Shown here in pieces: positions 41,569 to 49,636 of a stretch of DNA of 58,225 nt. This DNA comes from Planctomycetota bacterium (GTDB taxonomy: Bacteria; Planctomycetota; Brocadiia; Brocadiales; Brocadiaceae): contig JACRII010000167.1 in assembly GCA_016235875.1 (NCBI GenBank), forward strand, positions 1 to 58,225, written 5' to 3'. Position numbers and translations under genes: made by a program. The notes under the pieces were generated by a model, which saw only the letters and a list, made by a program, of their open reading frames with translations, did no database searches and had not been told where the DNA came from. The first letter of the stretch is position 1, and each line of letters opens with the position of its first letter.

Positions 41569-43943
41569 AATCGAACAGGGTTTTATTGCAGGCAACGAGT
41601 ATCATCGTAGCGCTTGTTATAACCTTATATTTCAGCTATGCAAAGATAGCTTATGCTGAAACTCAGGAAAAGATAACCCGTATTATTAAAAAAATTGAAA
41701 TCAAAGGCAATCAACGGATAAGTACGACCGCAATAAGGAGCAGCATTCGCGCGCGAGAAGGCGACCCTTATGATCCGCAATTGGTAAGTCAGGATGTGGA
41801 TGCTATTTGGTCTCTAGGGTTCTTTGACAATATAGGAGTCGAACTTGAAGAGATGACAGATGGGCTGAGGGTTGTGTTTCTTGTTACCGAACGCGCAGTA
41901 ATTGACGAGATACAGTTTCAAGGCAATAAAAAGATTAAGGCCAAAAAACTCAAGAAGCAAATCGAGATAAAAGAGGGGGATTACGTAAAGCCCTATCTCC
42001 TGAAACTGGACGAAGACAAAATTAAAGAACTATACATTAAAAAATGTTTCCAGCGAATACAGGTGCATGCTGAAAGCAAAGTGGTAGACGGTAAAACGGT
42101 CGTTGTCTTTAATGTTGAAGAAGGTCCTAAAATTCGCATTGCGGAGATAACATTTACCGGTAATAATAATTTTAAGCGTAGGAAACTCCTAAAGCAGATG
42201 GAAAGCCGCCAGAAGCATTTCCCTGCATTTATATTTCCGGGACGGTTTGAGCAAAAAAAGTTTGAATCCGATATCGTTAAAGTAAAAGAATTTTACATGA
42301 ATAACGGGTGGTTGGATGTCGATGTCGGTTGGGAAATAACCTATAATGAAGACAATACCAGGATGTTCTTAAATATTCATGTAAAAGAAGGAGAAAGATA
42401 TTATGTCGAAAACTTACGAATACAGGGGGAAACGCTTTTTACCGAGGAAGAACTAAAGGAGAAATTAAAATTGAAGGAAGGCGGCCCTTTCTTTCTGGAT
42501 GCGGTCGAAAAAGATACCTATCAACTCCGTTTGACTTACGGAGAGCAGGGGTATATTGCTGCTTCTGTCAAAGAAAAACACGTCTTTAGTGCTGAAGGTA
42601 CAAAGGTGGATGTCTCTTTCACCGTAGACGAGAAGGACAGATATTATATCGAAAAGATTAAAATATCAGGAAATGATAAGACGAGAGACAACGTCATTCG
42701 GCGACAGGTAACATTTAATCCCGGCGAAAGGCTGGATACAGAAAAAATACGCGACAGTCAGAGGCGTCTTACCAATACCGGATATTTTGATATGGAATCG
42801 GGCGCTCCCGCGGGGATTAATTTTGAACCCGGTTCTGAAGCCAACAAACAAAACGTATTAATAGATGTGAAAGAAGGAAGAACCGGAATGTTGCGGTTTG
42901 GCGGTGGTTACGGCGCAAACATTGGGGCATTTGGTGATATTTCTTATACCGACAGGAATTTCGATGTCTTTGATCTGCCAAAAAGCTGGAATGATTTTCT
43001 GCAGGGTAATGCATTCCGTGGAGCGGGAGAGATATTAACTTTACGGTTTAGTCCCGGTTTTCAGAGGACAGAAATCATGTTGTCGTTAACCAACCCCTCC
43101 GTATTCGATTCTCCTTATAGCGCTGGCGCGAGTTTGTTTGATTATCTTAGATGGTATAAGGAATATCAGCAACAAAGCATAGGTTCGAGGGTTTCTATAG
43201 GAAGAGAAATTCAGAGGGATTTCTTTGTAAAATTAAGCCCTGAATTTGATATTATCGATATCAAAAGGCAAGACGATAAGGAAAATACGCCCCAAGACGT
43301 CCTGGATGTAGAGGGAAGTAATTTGAAGGCTGGTATTACGTTATCAGCGAATATAATTAAAACTGATAATATATACATGCCGTCAAAGGGGTATGAAGGG
43401 GAATCTTCCCTTGAATTTGCCGGGTTAGATGTGGATATAGCAAAGTATAAATTCCAGACGACAAAATACAACACACTCTTTGAAATACCTAAATGGGGTA
43501 AACACGTTCTTGCTTATGGAGGTACTTTTGGTATTGTAGAGTCAACGTCTGGAAGTGAAGTTCCTATATTTGAAAGGTTTTTTGCGGGTGGTTACGGATC
43601 CCTGAGAGGATTCCAGTATAGAGGTATAGCGCCTGTTGATGAAAAAACAGAGAATCAAATTGGCGGCGACATATTGGTTGTGATGAATACGGAATACCTT
43701 GTTCCTATATATAAGGATATTCTTCGTGCCGCAGTTTTTGTTGACACGGGAAAGGCGGATGAAACAGTCAGTGATATTAATTTCGATCACTTCAGATTAT
43801 CAACGGGAGTTGGATTAAGAGTGAATATTCCCTTTCTCGGTCGTTCTACGATAGCGATTGATTACGGTATTCCTGTTATAAAAGAGAAAGGGGATGAGAT
43901 TCAGGCATTTTCATTTAATTTCGGAGGAGGCAGCAGCTTTTAA
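41565..43943 (+). CDS. bamA: Outer membrane protein assembly factor BamA
   Basis: Omp85-family insertase of the outer membrane, 792 residues. Signal peptide (ending near AYA-ETQ), then about five POTRA repeats (about 40-420, each with G-x-F-x-x-I type turns such as VKLEIKGNQRIS-like and FQGNKKIKAKKLKKQIEI), and a C-terminal 16-strand barrel. FERFFAGGYGSLRGFQYRG is the conserved L6-loop VRGF/Y-type motif region, and the chain ends in Phe. It is followed after 2 bases by the periplasmic chaperone gene. It is strong evidence for a real outer membrane in this organism. Confidence 0.95.
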   Translation: MKSNRVLLQATSIIVALVITLYFSYAKIAYAETQEKITRIIKKIEIKGNQRISTTAIRSSIRAREGDPYDPQLVSQDVDAIWSLGFFDNIGVELEEMTDGLRVVFLVTERAVIDEIQFQGNKKIKAKKLKKQIEIKEGDYVKPYLLKLDEDKIKELYIKKCFQRIQVHAESKVVDGKTVVVFNVEEGPKIRIAEITFTGNNNFKRRKLLKQMESRQKHFPAFIFPGRFEQKKFESDIVKVKEFYMNNGWLDVDVGWEITYNEDNTRMFLNIHVKEGERYYVENLRIQGETLFTEEELKEKLKLKEGGPFFLDAVEKDTYQLRLTYGEQGYIAASVKEKHVFSAEGTKVDVSFTVDEKDRYYIEKIKISGNDKTRDNVIRRQVTFNPGERLDTEKIRDSQRRLTNTGYFDMESGAPAGINFEPGSEANKQNVLIDVKEGRTGMLRFGGGYGANIGAFGDISYTDRNFDVFDLPKSWNDFLQGNAFRGAGEILTLRFSPGFQRTEIMLSLTNPSVFDSPYSAGASLFDYLRWYKEYQQQSIGSRVSIGREIQRDFFVKLSPEFDIIDIKRQDDKENTPQDVLDVEGSNLKAGITLSANIIKTDNIYMPSKGYEGESSLEFAGLDVDIAKYKFQTTKYNTLFEIPKWGKHVLAYGGTFGIVESTSGSEVPIFERFFAGGYGSLRGFQYRGIAPVDEKTENQIGGDILVVMNTEYLVPIYKDILRAAVFVDTGKADETVSDINFDHFRLSTGVGLRVNIPFLGRSTIAIDYGIPVIKEKGDEIQAFSFNFGGGSSF

Positions 43944-43945
43944 TT

Positions 43946-44602
43946 ATGAAATTAGAAAAATCATTTAAGAAGAACAGGGGAAAGATTAAGATTGTTTTTG
44001 GAGTTATAGCGAGTCTTACGTGTCTGTGCCTGTTTTCGCTGAGCGCTATACAGGCAAAAGAACCGGGCGCTTCCAGTTCGTCTTCAAGGGGCTTAAAGGT
44101 GGGTGTAGTTGATTTAAATAATGTGTTTGAGAAATATGAAAAACGGAAAACATTTGACGCCCAACTGAAAGAACAGGAAAAGCAGTATCAAAAAATTATT
44201 AACGACAAGAAGAAAGAACTGGTTAGTTTAAATGAGAAGATACAGTTGTTGGATTTGGGGAGTGAAGCCAGAAAAAGGGACGAAGAAACCTTTGAAAAAA
44301 AGAATATGGAGTTGGAATCCTATGCGAAATTTGCTGAGAAGAATATCATGAAAAAGTATAAGGACTATTTTGGAGGTCTCTATACAGAAGTCTGTAAAGA
44401 AGTAGAGGATATCGGCAAACGCGAACAATATGATTTGATTATTAAAAAAGAAGAGCCGGAGCTACAGAGTGGAGGAATCTCTGAGTTACAGTTTAAAGTT
44501 GGGATAAAAACAGTTTTGTATCATTCTGAATCAATCGATATGACAAATCAGGTGATTGATAACTTAAACAAAAAATATTCCGAAACGGGCAAGGGAAAGT
44601 AG
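43946..44602 (+). CDS. OmpH/Skp-family periplasmic chaperone
   Basis: 218 residues with a signal anchor or long signal peptide (about 17-38, IVFGVIASLTCLCLFSLSAIQA). Then comes the Skp pattern: KVGVVDLNNVFEKYEKRKTFDAQLKEQEKQYQ, with a long coiled-coil tentacle (about 65-150). Skp holds unfolded outer-membrane proteins on the way to BamA, and the gene sits directly after bamA as is typical. Sequence similarity is low as for most Skp homologues; context and layout carry the call. Confidence 0.88.
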   Translation: MKLEKSFKKNRGKIKIVFGVIASLTCLCLFSLSAIQAKEPGASSSSSRGLKVGVVDLNNVFEKYEKRKTFDAQLKEQEKQYQKIINDKKKELVSLNEKIQLLDLGSEARKRDEETFEKKNMELESYAKFAEKNIMKKYKDYFGGLYTEVCKEVEDIGKREQYDLIIKKEEPELQSGGISELQFKVGIKTVLYHSESIDMTNQVIDNLNKKYSETGKGK

Positions 44603-44605
44603 TTC

Positions 44606-45463
44606 GTGGACAGCGCACAAAAGACAATTGGGAGAGAAGCCGAATGCTCCGGAATCGGGATGTTTAGAGGGGAGTCCACAAGTCTCCATTTTAAACCGTC
44701 ACCATTGAACTCGGGTATATCTTTTGTCCGTGTAGATTTGCCCAATCGGCCAAGGGTACGTGCCCATGTACATTCCCTGTCAAGTAATTATAAGCGCATT
44801 TTTCTGAAGAACGAAGAAGCCGAGGTGGAAAGCGTAGAACATCTGATGGCAGCTTTGGCCGGGTTAGGGATCGATAATATCGAAATAGAAATAAATGGCA
44901 GGGAAGTTCCCGCCGGGGACGGGAGTGCAAAACTTTTTTTGGAAGTGCTCAAAAAAGCAGGCACTGCCGAACTTGGGGGGAAGAAGAAGGAGTTTATTGT
45001 AAAGACCCCGATTATGGTTAGTAGCAGGGACGCGAGTGTTATGGCAGTGCCTTGCGAAAAAGGATTGATATTTTCGTATACTCTGGATTTTAATGGTTCT
45101 TTTATAAAACGGCAAACTTACGATATTGAGATTACTGAGGAGAATTTTTGCAGAGATATTGCGCCTGCAAGGACGTTTGGGCTGAGTACCTATATTGAAG
45201 AGTTCAAGAGACTCGGTTTAGGAAAAGGGGTTACGGATGACAACAGTATCATTGTACATAAAGACGGAAAAATGACCAGACCGATTTCTATGGAACCTGC
45301 AAAATTGCGATTTCCTGATGAGTTTGTTAGACACAAAATTTTGGACCTTGTAGGCGACCTTTATCTGGCTAATGTGGTAATTCAGGGACGCATCGTTGCA
45401 AACAGGTCCGGGCATTCCCTGAACGTTCAATTAGCAGAAAAGATCGTACAGGGTGCTGCATGA
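44606..45463 (+). CDS. lpxC: UDP-3-O-acyl-N-acetylglucosamine deacetylase
   Basis: Zinc hydrolase for the committed step of lipid A synthesis. 285 residues. Zinc ligands and catalytic residues are visible: VEHLMAALAGLGIDNIEIEINGREVPAGDGSA, DIAPARTFG, LGKGVTDDNSIIV and FVRHKILDLVGDLYL, with NRSGHSLN near the end (His). It starts with GTG 44606, 3 bases after the previous stop. In several planctomycetes LpxC is fused to FabZ; here it is LpxC alone. Its stop overlaps a 24-codon ORF that joins it to lpxA. Confidence 0.96.
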   Translation: MDSAQKTIGREAECSGIGMFRGESTSLHFKPSPLNSGISFVRVDLPNRPRVRAHVHSLSSNYKRIFLKNEEAEVESVEHLMAALAGLGIDNIEIEINGREVPAGDGSAKLFLEVLKKAGTAELGGKKKEFIVKTPIMVSSRDASVMAVPCEKGLIFSYTLDFNGSFIKRQTYDIEITEENFCRDIAPARTFGLSTYIEEFKRLGLGKGVTDDNSIIVHKDGKMTRPISMEPAKLRFPDEFVRHKILDLVGDLYLANVVIQGRIVANRSGHSLNVQLAEKIVQGAA

Positions 45464-45534
45464 CGCAAAAGATAAATCTTAATGTGGTATTATTAAGGTT
45501 GTTGGAACATGCAAAGAAAAGGGAAATGGGATGA
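45460..45534 (+). CDS. 24-codon ORF bridging lpxC and lpxA
   Basis: The ATG overlaps the lpxC stop (ATGA at 45460-45463) and the TGA overlaps the lpxA start (ATGA at 45531-45534). The 24-residue product (MTQKINLNVVLLRLLEHAKK...) is basic with one amphipathic helix and no known family. It carries GAAAAGGGAAATGGG, which also serves as the lpxA ribosome binding region. It most likely couples translation of lpxC to lpxA; a functional peptide is possible but not shown. Confidence 0.4.
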   Translation: MTQKINLNVVLLRLLEHAKKREMG

Positions 45535-46349
45535 AAATTCATAAATCAGCAATCGTACACCCTGATGCCGTTTTAGGGGAAGAAGTTGAAATTGGCCCTT
45601 TTTCGATAATAGGCGCTAATGTGACGATTGGAGAGGGCACGATTATAAAAAACCATGTTACAATCACTGGGAATACCTCCATAGGGAAAAATAATATTAT
45701 CCATCCTAATGCCGTTTTGGGCGCAGAGCCGCAAGACCTTAAATACCGCGGTGAGTGTACATTTCTTGAAATGGGTGACAATAATGTTGTTCGGGAAGGT
45801 GTAACGATTAATGCCGGTACGGCAGGTGGCGGAAGTAAAACGGTTGTCGGGGATAACAACTTCTTTATGGCATGTGCACATGTTGCACATGATTGCATCA
45901 TAGAAGATAATGTCCTTTTGGCGAATGGGGTATTGTTGGGAGGACATATTATGATCGAGAGGGGAGCCAAGTTGATGGGGCTTGTTGGTATCCAGCCTTT
46001 TGTGACCATTGGACGATATGCTTATGTGGGAGGTCATACCCGGATTGTTCAAGATGTCCCGCCTTATGTAATTATAGAAGGTCATCCAGCAAAGATACGT
46101 CAGGTGAATGTTGTAGGATTGGAGAGAGAGGGTTTTTCAAAAGAACAAATTGACGAAATCAAAAATGCATTTCGGGTATTATTTCGTTCTGATGAATTGA
46201 ACAGGAGCAAGGCCATGGAAGAGCTAGAAAGACAAAATGATGTTTCTCCGGAAATCAGACATCTTGTCACTTTTTTAAGGAATGCGGACAAGGGAAAGTT
46301 CGGAAGGTATCGCGAGTCTTTTCGGTATTCAGCAATAACAACGAATTAA
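45531..46349 (+). CDS. lpxA: UDP-N-acetylglucosamine acyltransferase
   Basis: First step of lipid A synthesis, acyl transfer from acyl-ACP to UDP-GlcNAc at position 3. 272 residues of hexapeptide repeats forming a left-handed beta helix (from HPDAVLGEEVEIGPFSIIGANVTIG onward), the catalytic His in FMACAHVAHDC, and the helical C-terminus. NAGTAGGGSKTVVGDNN is the substrate loop. A long antisense frame over it is a by-product of the repeats. Adjacent oxidoreductase (next gene) recalls gnnA, which in some bacteria makes the 3-amino sugar that LpxA then N-acylates. Confidence 0.95.
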   Translation: MKIHKSAIVHPDAVLGEEVEIGPFSIIGANVTIGEGTIIKNHVTITGNTSIGKNNIIHPNAVLGAEPQDLKYRGECTFLEMGDNNVVREGVTINAGTAGGGSKTVVGDNNFFMACAHVAHDCIIEDNVLLANGVLLGGHIMIERGAKLMGLVGIQPFVTIGRYAYVGGHTRIVQDVPPYVIIEGHPAKIRQVNVVGLEREGFSKEQIDEIKNAFRVLFRSDELNRSKAMEELERQNDVSPEIRHLVTFLRNADKGKFGRYRESFRYSAITTN

Positions 46350-46350
46350 C

Positions 46351-47385
46351 ATGCAGAAATTAAAAGTTGCTGTGGTTGGTGTTGGACATCTGGGGAAGGA
46401 GCATGCAAGGGTTTATGCAGAATTGCCTGGAGTAGAGTTATATGGAGTGGTTGATATACAAAGTAAACAGGCAGAAAAAATTGCTCAACAATACAATACC
46501 CGTCATTTCTCAAATTATAAAGAGGTAATTGATAAGGTTGCAGCGGTGAGCATCGCAGTACCCACAAAATCTCATTATGCCATCGCAAAAGAATTCCTTC
46601 AGCATGGAGTTCATGTTATGATCGAAAAGCCGATGACAGGAACGGTGTCTGAAGCGAGGGAATTAATAGGCATTAGTAAAGCAAAGAAAATAGTTCTTCA
46701 GGCAGGATACATTGAACGATTTAATCCTACAATAGTCGCCATAAAAAAACTTTCCATTAATCCAAAATTTATTGAGTGTCATCGGTTAAGTCCGTTTACT
46801 TTCCGCTCTGCGGATATAGGTGTGGTGCTGGATTTGATGATACACGATATCGATATTATTCTGCATGTAACGGGCTCTAAGGTAAAGAAATTTGATGCCG
46901 TAGGCGTGAATGTCATTTCAGATAAAGAGGATATTGCTAATGTCCGTATTCAGTTTGAAAATGGTTGTGTGGCAAATATAACGGCAAGCCGTGTGTCTCT
47001 CACACCCATGCGCAAAATGAGGCTATTTTCAGAGGATTCGTATATTTCTATTGATTATCATAAGAAAGAAGCATTAATATATAAAAAGTCGCCGGAACTG
47101 ACATTAAAGTCGTTAAATATCACGGAAATGGATGTATCGACCATTGCCGATTTGAGAAGTTATGTATTTGGCGACCTGTTAAAAATCGAGCATATCAAGA
47201 TGGACGATTATGAACCGCTAAAAAAGGAGCTTGAATCATTTGTGGATTGTGTCGTGAAGCATAAAGAACCCGTCGTTTCAGGTGAGGAGGGCTTAAAGGC
47301 TATTGAGGTCGCAAATGATATTTTGTGCGAGATAAAGAAAAATCTCAAACTCTCTCACATACCAGGCATGGAGGATAAAAAGTGA
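46351..47385 (+). CDS. Gfo/Idh/MocA-family oxidoreductase
   Basis: 344 residues, cytosolic NAD(P)-dependent sugar oxidoreductase. The N-terminal Rossmann motif VVGVGHLGKEHARVYAEL, then VAVSIAVPTKSHYAIAKEFLQHGVHVMIEKPM with the catalytic Lys, and the C-terminal VVLDLMIHDIDIILHVTG are family hallmarks. Directly after lpxA (1-base gap) a UDP-GlcNAc 3-dehydrogenase (GnnA) role is an attractive guess, but no GnnB aminotransferase follows, so the substrate is unassigned. Its end overlaps the next gene's GTG. Confidence 0.88.
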   Translation: MQKLKVAVVGVGHLGKEHARVYAELPGVELYGVVDIQSKQAEKIAQQYNTRHFSNYKEVIDKVAAVSIAVPTKSHYAIAKEFLQHGVHVMIEKPMTGTVSEARELIGISKAKKIVLQAGYIERFNPTIVAIKKLSINPKFIECHRLSPFTFRSADIGVVLDLMIHDIDIILHVTGSKVKKFDAVGVNVISDKEDIANVRIQFENGCVANITASRVSLTPMRKMRLFSEDSYISIDYHKKEALIYKKSPELTLKSLNITEMDVSTIADLRSYVFGDLLKIEHIKMDDYEPLKKELESFVDCVVKHKEPVVSGEEGLKAIEVANDILCEIKKNLKLSHIPGMEDKK

Positions 47386-48623
47386 AATCATTTGATTTTT
47401 TACATATCGAAGCCGAGATCGTTGGGAATAAGGTTGTCGGGAAAGCTGGAGGGGTATTGGGCAAGATGCTTCAGCCTTACGTGGACCAGTTTTTTGAGAA
47501 GATTAATTCCCTGAAGGTGATTGCCAGGGTTGACGGTATGCACGTGTATAACCTGTATAATCCGGCTTTTCCTAGCCAGGCAGGGATGCGGTTCCTTGAA
47601 AGAAAGTTGAGAATGATGCTGTATAAAATGGCATTTCCTGTTACGGCGAACCTGGCCATAACTCATAAGTGCCAGTGCCAGTGTATCCATTGCAGCGCAG
47701 ACCCATTTATTGATCCTGCGAAAAAAGAACTCACCATAGAAGAGATAAAGACTGTGGTAGATGGGGCGCTTGATCTTGGCGCAAGCCTGATTATCTATGT
47801 GGGTGGAGAACCTTTGCTCAGGGAAGATCTCTACGAACTCATCCGCTATGTGGATAAAACCAAGGCGATCCCGATGATATTTACCAATGGCTTACTCCTG
47901 ACGGAGGAGAATGTCCAGAAACTTGCAAAAGCAGGTCTGTTTTCGTTAAATATTTCCATAGATAGCAGTGAGCCTGAACTGCACAATGAATTTCGGGCAG
48001 TGCCCGGTTGCTATCAAAAAGCGTTTGAAGGTGCTGAACGATGCCGAAAGGCGGGTATTTTAACAGGGATTTCCACGTATGCAACCAGTGAGAGTATCAA
48101 GACAGGGAAGGTCGAAAAGCTTTTAAAGATCGCACAAGAACAGGGTTTTTCAGAAGTCACTATCTTTGATTGTATACCTTCGGGTCGATTCTTAAAAGAC
48201 ACGTCAAAAATATTGACGGCAGAAGACCGGAAACAACTTATTGCTATCACTAGGAAATATCACGAAATGAATCATCCTATGGGGATAAACTGCATGTCGA
48301 TTATTAATTCCCCAAGGGGGGTGGGTTGTTATGGCGCTCAGTCGCAATTCTATATGACGGCATACGGTGATATTAATCCTTGCGATTTTAATCCGATTAA
48401 TTTTGGGAATGTGCGCGAGATGCCCATTCAGGAAATATGGAAGAAGATGGTAACACATCCCGACTTTAGCAAGCGATACCCCACGTGCCGCATGCAGAGT
48501 AAGGCGTACAGGAAAAAATATATCGACCCGCTTCCGAAAAACGTGCGTCTGCCGGTGAGTATAGAAGATATTGCGCCGGTTGAAATGGCAGAGCAGGATT
48601 CCACCCTTGCGGGGGTAAGTTAA
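47382..48623 (+). CDS. Radical SAM protein with SPASM-like C-terminus
   Basis: 413 residues. The N-terminal extension of about 90 residues (VVGKAGGVLGKMLQPYVDQFFEKIN...) precedes the radical SAM motif AITHKCQCQCIHC (CX3CX2C), with VGGEPLL as the SAM-binding GGE. The C-terminus has GCYGAQSQFYMTAYGDINPCDFNPINFGN, and a later YPTCRMQ, a SPASM-like extra cluster region. Such enzymes mature peptides or modify haem or lipid precursors. It overlaps the preceding oxidoreductase by 4 bases (GTGA). Anammox genomes hold many such enzymes; function is not derivable here. Confidence 0.85.
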   Translation: MKSFDFLHIEAEIVGNKVVGKAGGVLGKMLQPYVDQFFEKINSLKVIARVDGMHVYNLYNPAFPSQAGMRFLERKLRMMLYKMAFPVTANLAITHKCQCQCIHCSADPFIDPAKKELTIEEIKTVVDGALDLGASLIIYVGGEPLLREDLYELIRYVDKTKAIPMIFTNGLLLTEENVQKLAKAGLFSLNISIDSSEPELHNEFRAVPGCYQKAFEGAERCRKAGILTGISTYATSESIKTGKVEKLLKIAQEQGFSEVTIFDCIPSGRFLKDTSKILTAEDRKQLIAITRKYHEMNHPMGINCMSIINSPRGVGCYGAQSQFYMTAYGDINPCDFNPINFGNVREMPIQEIWKKMVTHPDFSKRYPTCRMQSKAYRKKYIDPLPKNVRLPVSIEDIAPVEMAEQDSTLAGVS

Positions 48624-48768
48624 TCCTGGTGGCGGAAATGCAGGAATAACTGCTGAGGAGTCAGTTTAAACAGAAGGACGGCATGAGTCACTGGCCACAA
48701 ATGCAGAGGGAAAATTTTCAATAAGTAATTTTTACCATTTTAGCGCTTTTTATGAGGAGGGGGGAATT

Positions 48769-48996
48769 ATGGGCGGTGAAATTCTCATCACGAAAAAAAT
48801 GAGTACGGGAGAAGTAACGAAGAAATATCCCGCAACAAAAACGGTTTTCGCGAAATATTTCGGGAAAGGCTGTTTCGACTGCCCTTCCTTTGGTACCGAG
48901 GATATAAACCTTGCCTGCATGATGCATAACACAGATGTTGATAAGTTCGTTAAAGAACTAAACGAGGCGGCAAAACAAGAGGAGGTTAAAAAATAA
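48769..48996 (+). CDS. DUF1858 redox-disulfide protein
   Basis: 75 residues. The DUF1858 pattern is clear: MSTGEVTKKYPATKTVFAKYFGKGCFDCPSFG with a CxxC-like pair, then DINLACMMHNTDVDKFVKELNEA. The family is associated with hybrid-cluster and nitrogen-oxide enzymes as a small redox domain. GAGGAGG precedes the ATG closely. It starts a run of four genes ending in the octahaem cytochrome, spaced 2 to 72 bases apart, so a co-transcribed redox module is likely. Confidence 0.9.
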   Translation: MGGEILITKKMSTGEVTKKYPATKTVFAKYFGKGCFDCPSFGTEDINLACMMHNTDVDKFVKELNEAAKQEEVKK

Positions 48997-48998
48997 AA

Positions 48999-49301
48999 TT
49001 GGAGCCTATACACTTAAAAGAAAAGATAAAATTCAATAAAGAACACTTTATCCCGAATATTCTTTACGCCTCACCGAAGGTAAAGATGCCCCTTATTTGT
49101 ATGGAACCAGGGCAGGAAATCCCTCCCCATGAAGGTCATAGTGTTGGCATCTTTTATGTGAAGGAAGGTAAAGGTGTCTTCACGCTTGATAATAAGAAGA
49201 TTGATATGGAAAAAGATATGATCGTTATTGCCCCTGAGGGCTCATCAAGAGGAATGAAGTGTTTGGAAAGAATGGTCGTTTTGGCGATTAGTGTGGGATA
49301 A
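48999..49301 (+). CDS. Cupin-domain protein
   Basis: 100 residues. A single cupin fold: motif 1 is MEPGQEIPPHEGHSVGIFYVKEGKG, with His residues for a metal; motif 2 is the segment IVIAPEGSSRGMKCLERM, where the usual His is missing. It begins with TTG 48999, three bases after the preceding stop, with GAGGAGG further upstream. Expected to be a small metal or ligand binding protein in the same operon. No specific reaction can be assigned. Confidence 0.85.
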   Translation: MEPIHLKEKIKFNKEHFIPNILYASPKVKMPLICMEPGQEIPPHEGHSVGIFYVKEGKGVFTLDNKKIDMEKDMIVIAPEGSSRGMKCLERMVVLAISVG

Positions 49302-49327
49302 ACAAATTGATTTGAATAGGAGCAAGC

Positions 49328-49564
49328 ATGAGTAAGACACAGCCTGTTATACTAGATGTAAGAAATATAGTGCCCAGAGAAAGACACCCAAAGATTTTTA
49401 ACACCTTTGACAGTCTCAAAAAGGGAGAAATGATGGTGCTGATAAACGATCACGACCCCAAGCCGTTGAAGTATCAGCTAGATGCAGAGCGTACCGGGCA
49501 ATTAGACTGGAAATATATAGAACAGGGACCGGAAATTTGGAAAGTAGAAATTACAAAAAAATAA
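49328..49564 (+). CDS. DUF2249 protein
   Basis: 78 residues. VILDVRNIVPRERHPKIFNTFDSLKKGEMMVLINDHDPKPLKYQLDAE is the DUF2249 core, an SirA/TusA-like fold common beside denitrification, hemerythrin and DUF1858 genes. Function unproven; the family is often linked to nitric oxide or sulfur transfer. Third gene of the redox module. Confidence 0.92.
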   Translation: MSKTQPVILDVRNIVPRERHPKIFNTFDSLKKGEMMVLINDHDPKPLKYQLDAERTGQLDWKYIEQGPEIWKVEITKK

Positions 49565-49636
49565 ATTAAGGTAATCGTATGCGTTTTTTATTTAACCAGG
49601 TTAGATGAGGATAAGAGAAAGGAGGACGAAACGAAT

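Noticed and set aside
45539-46009. 156-codon minus-strand frame over lpxA
   Set aside because: Antisense mirror of hexapeptide repeats in a clear lpxA.
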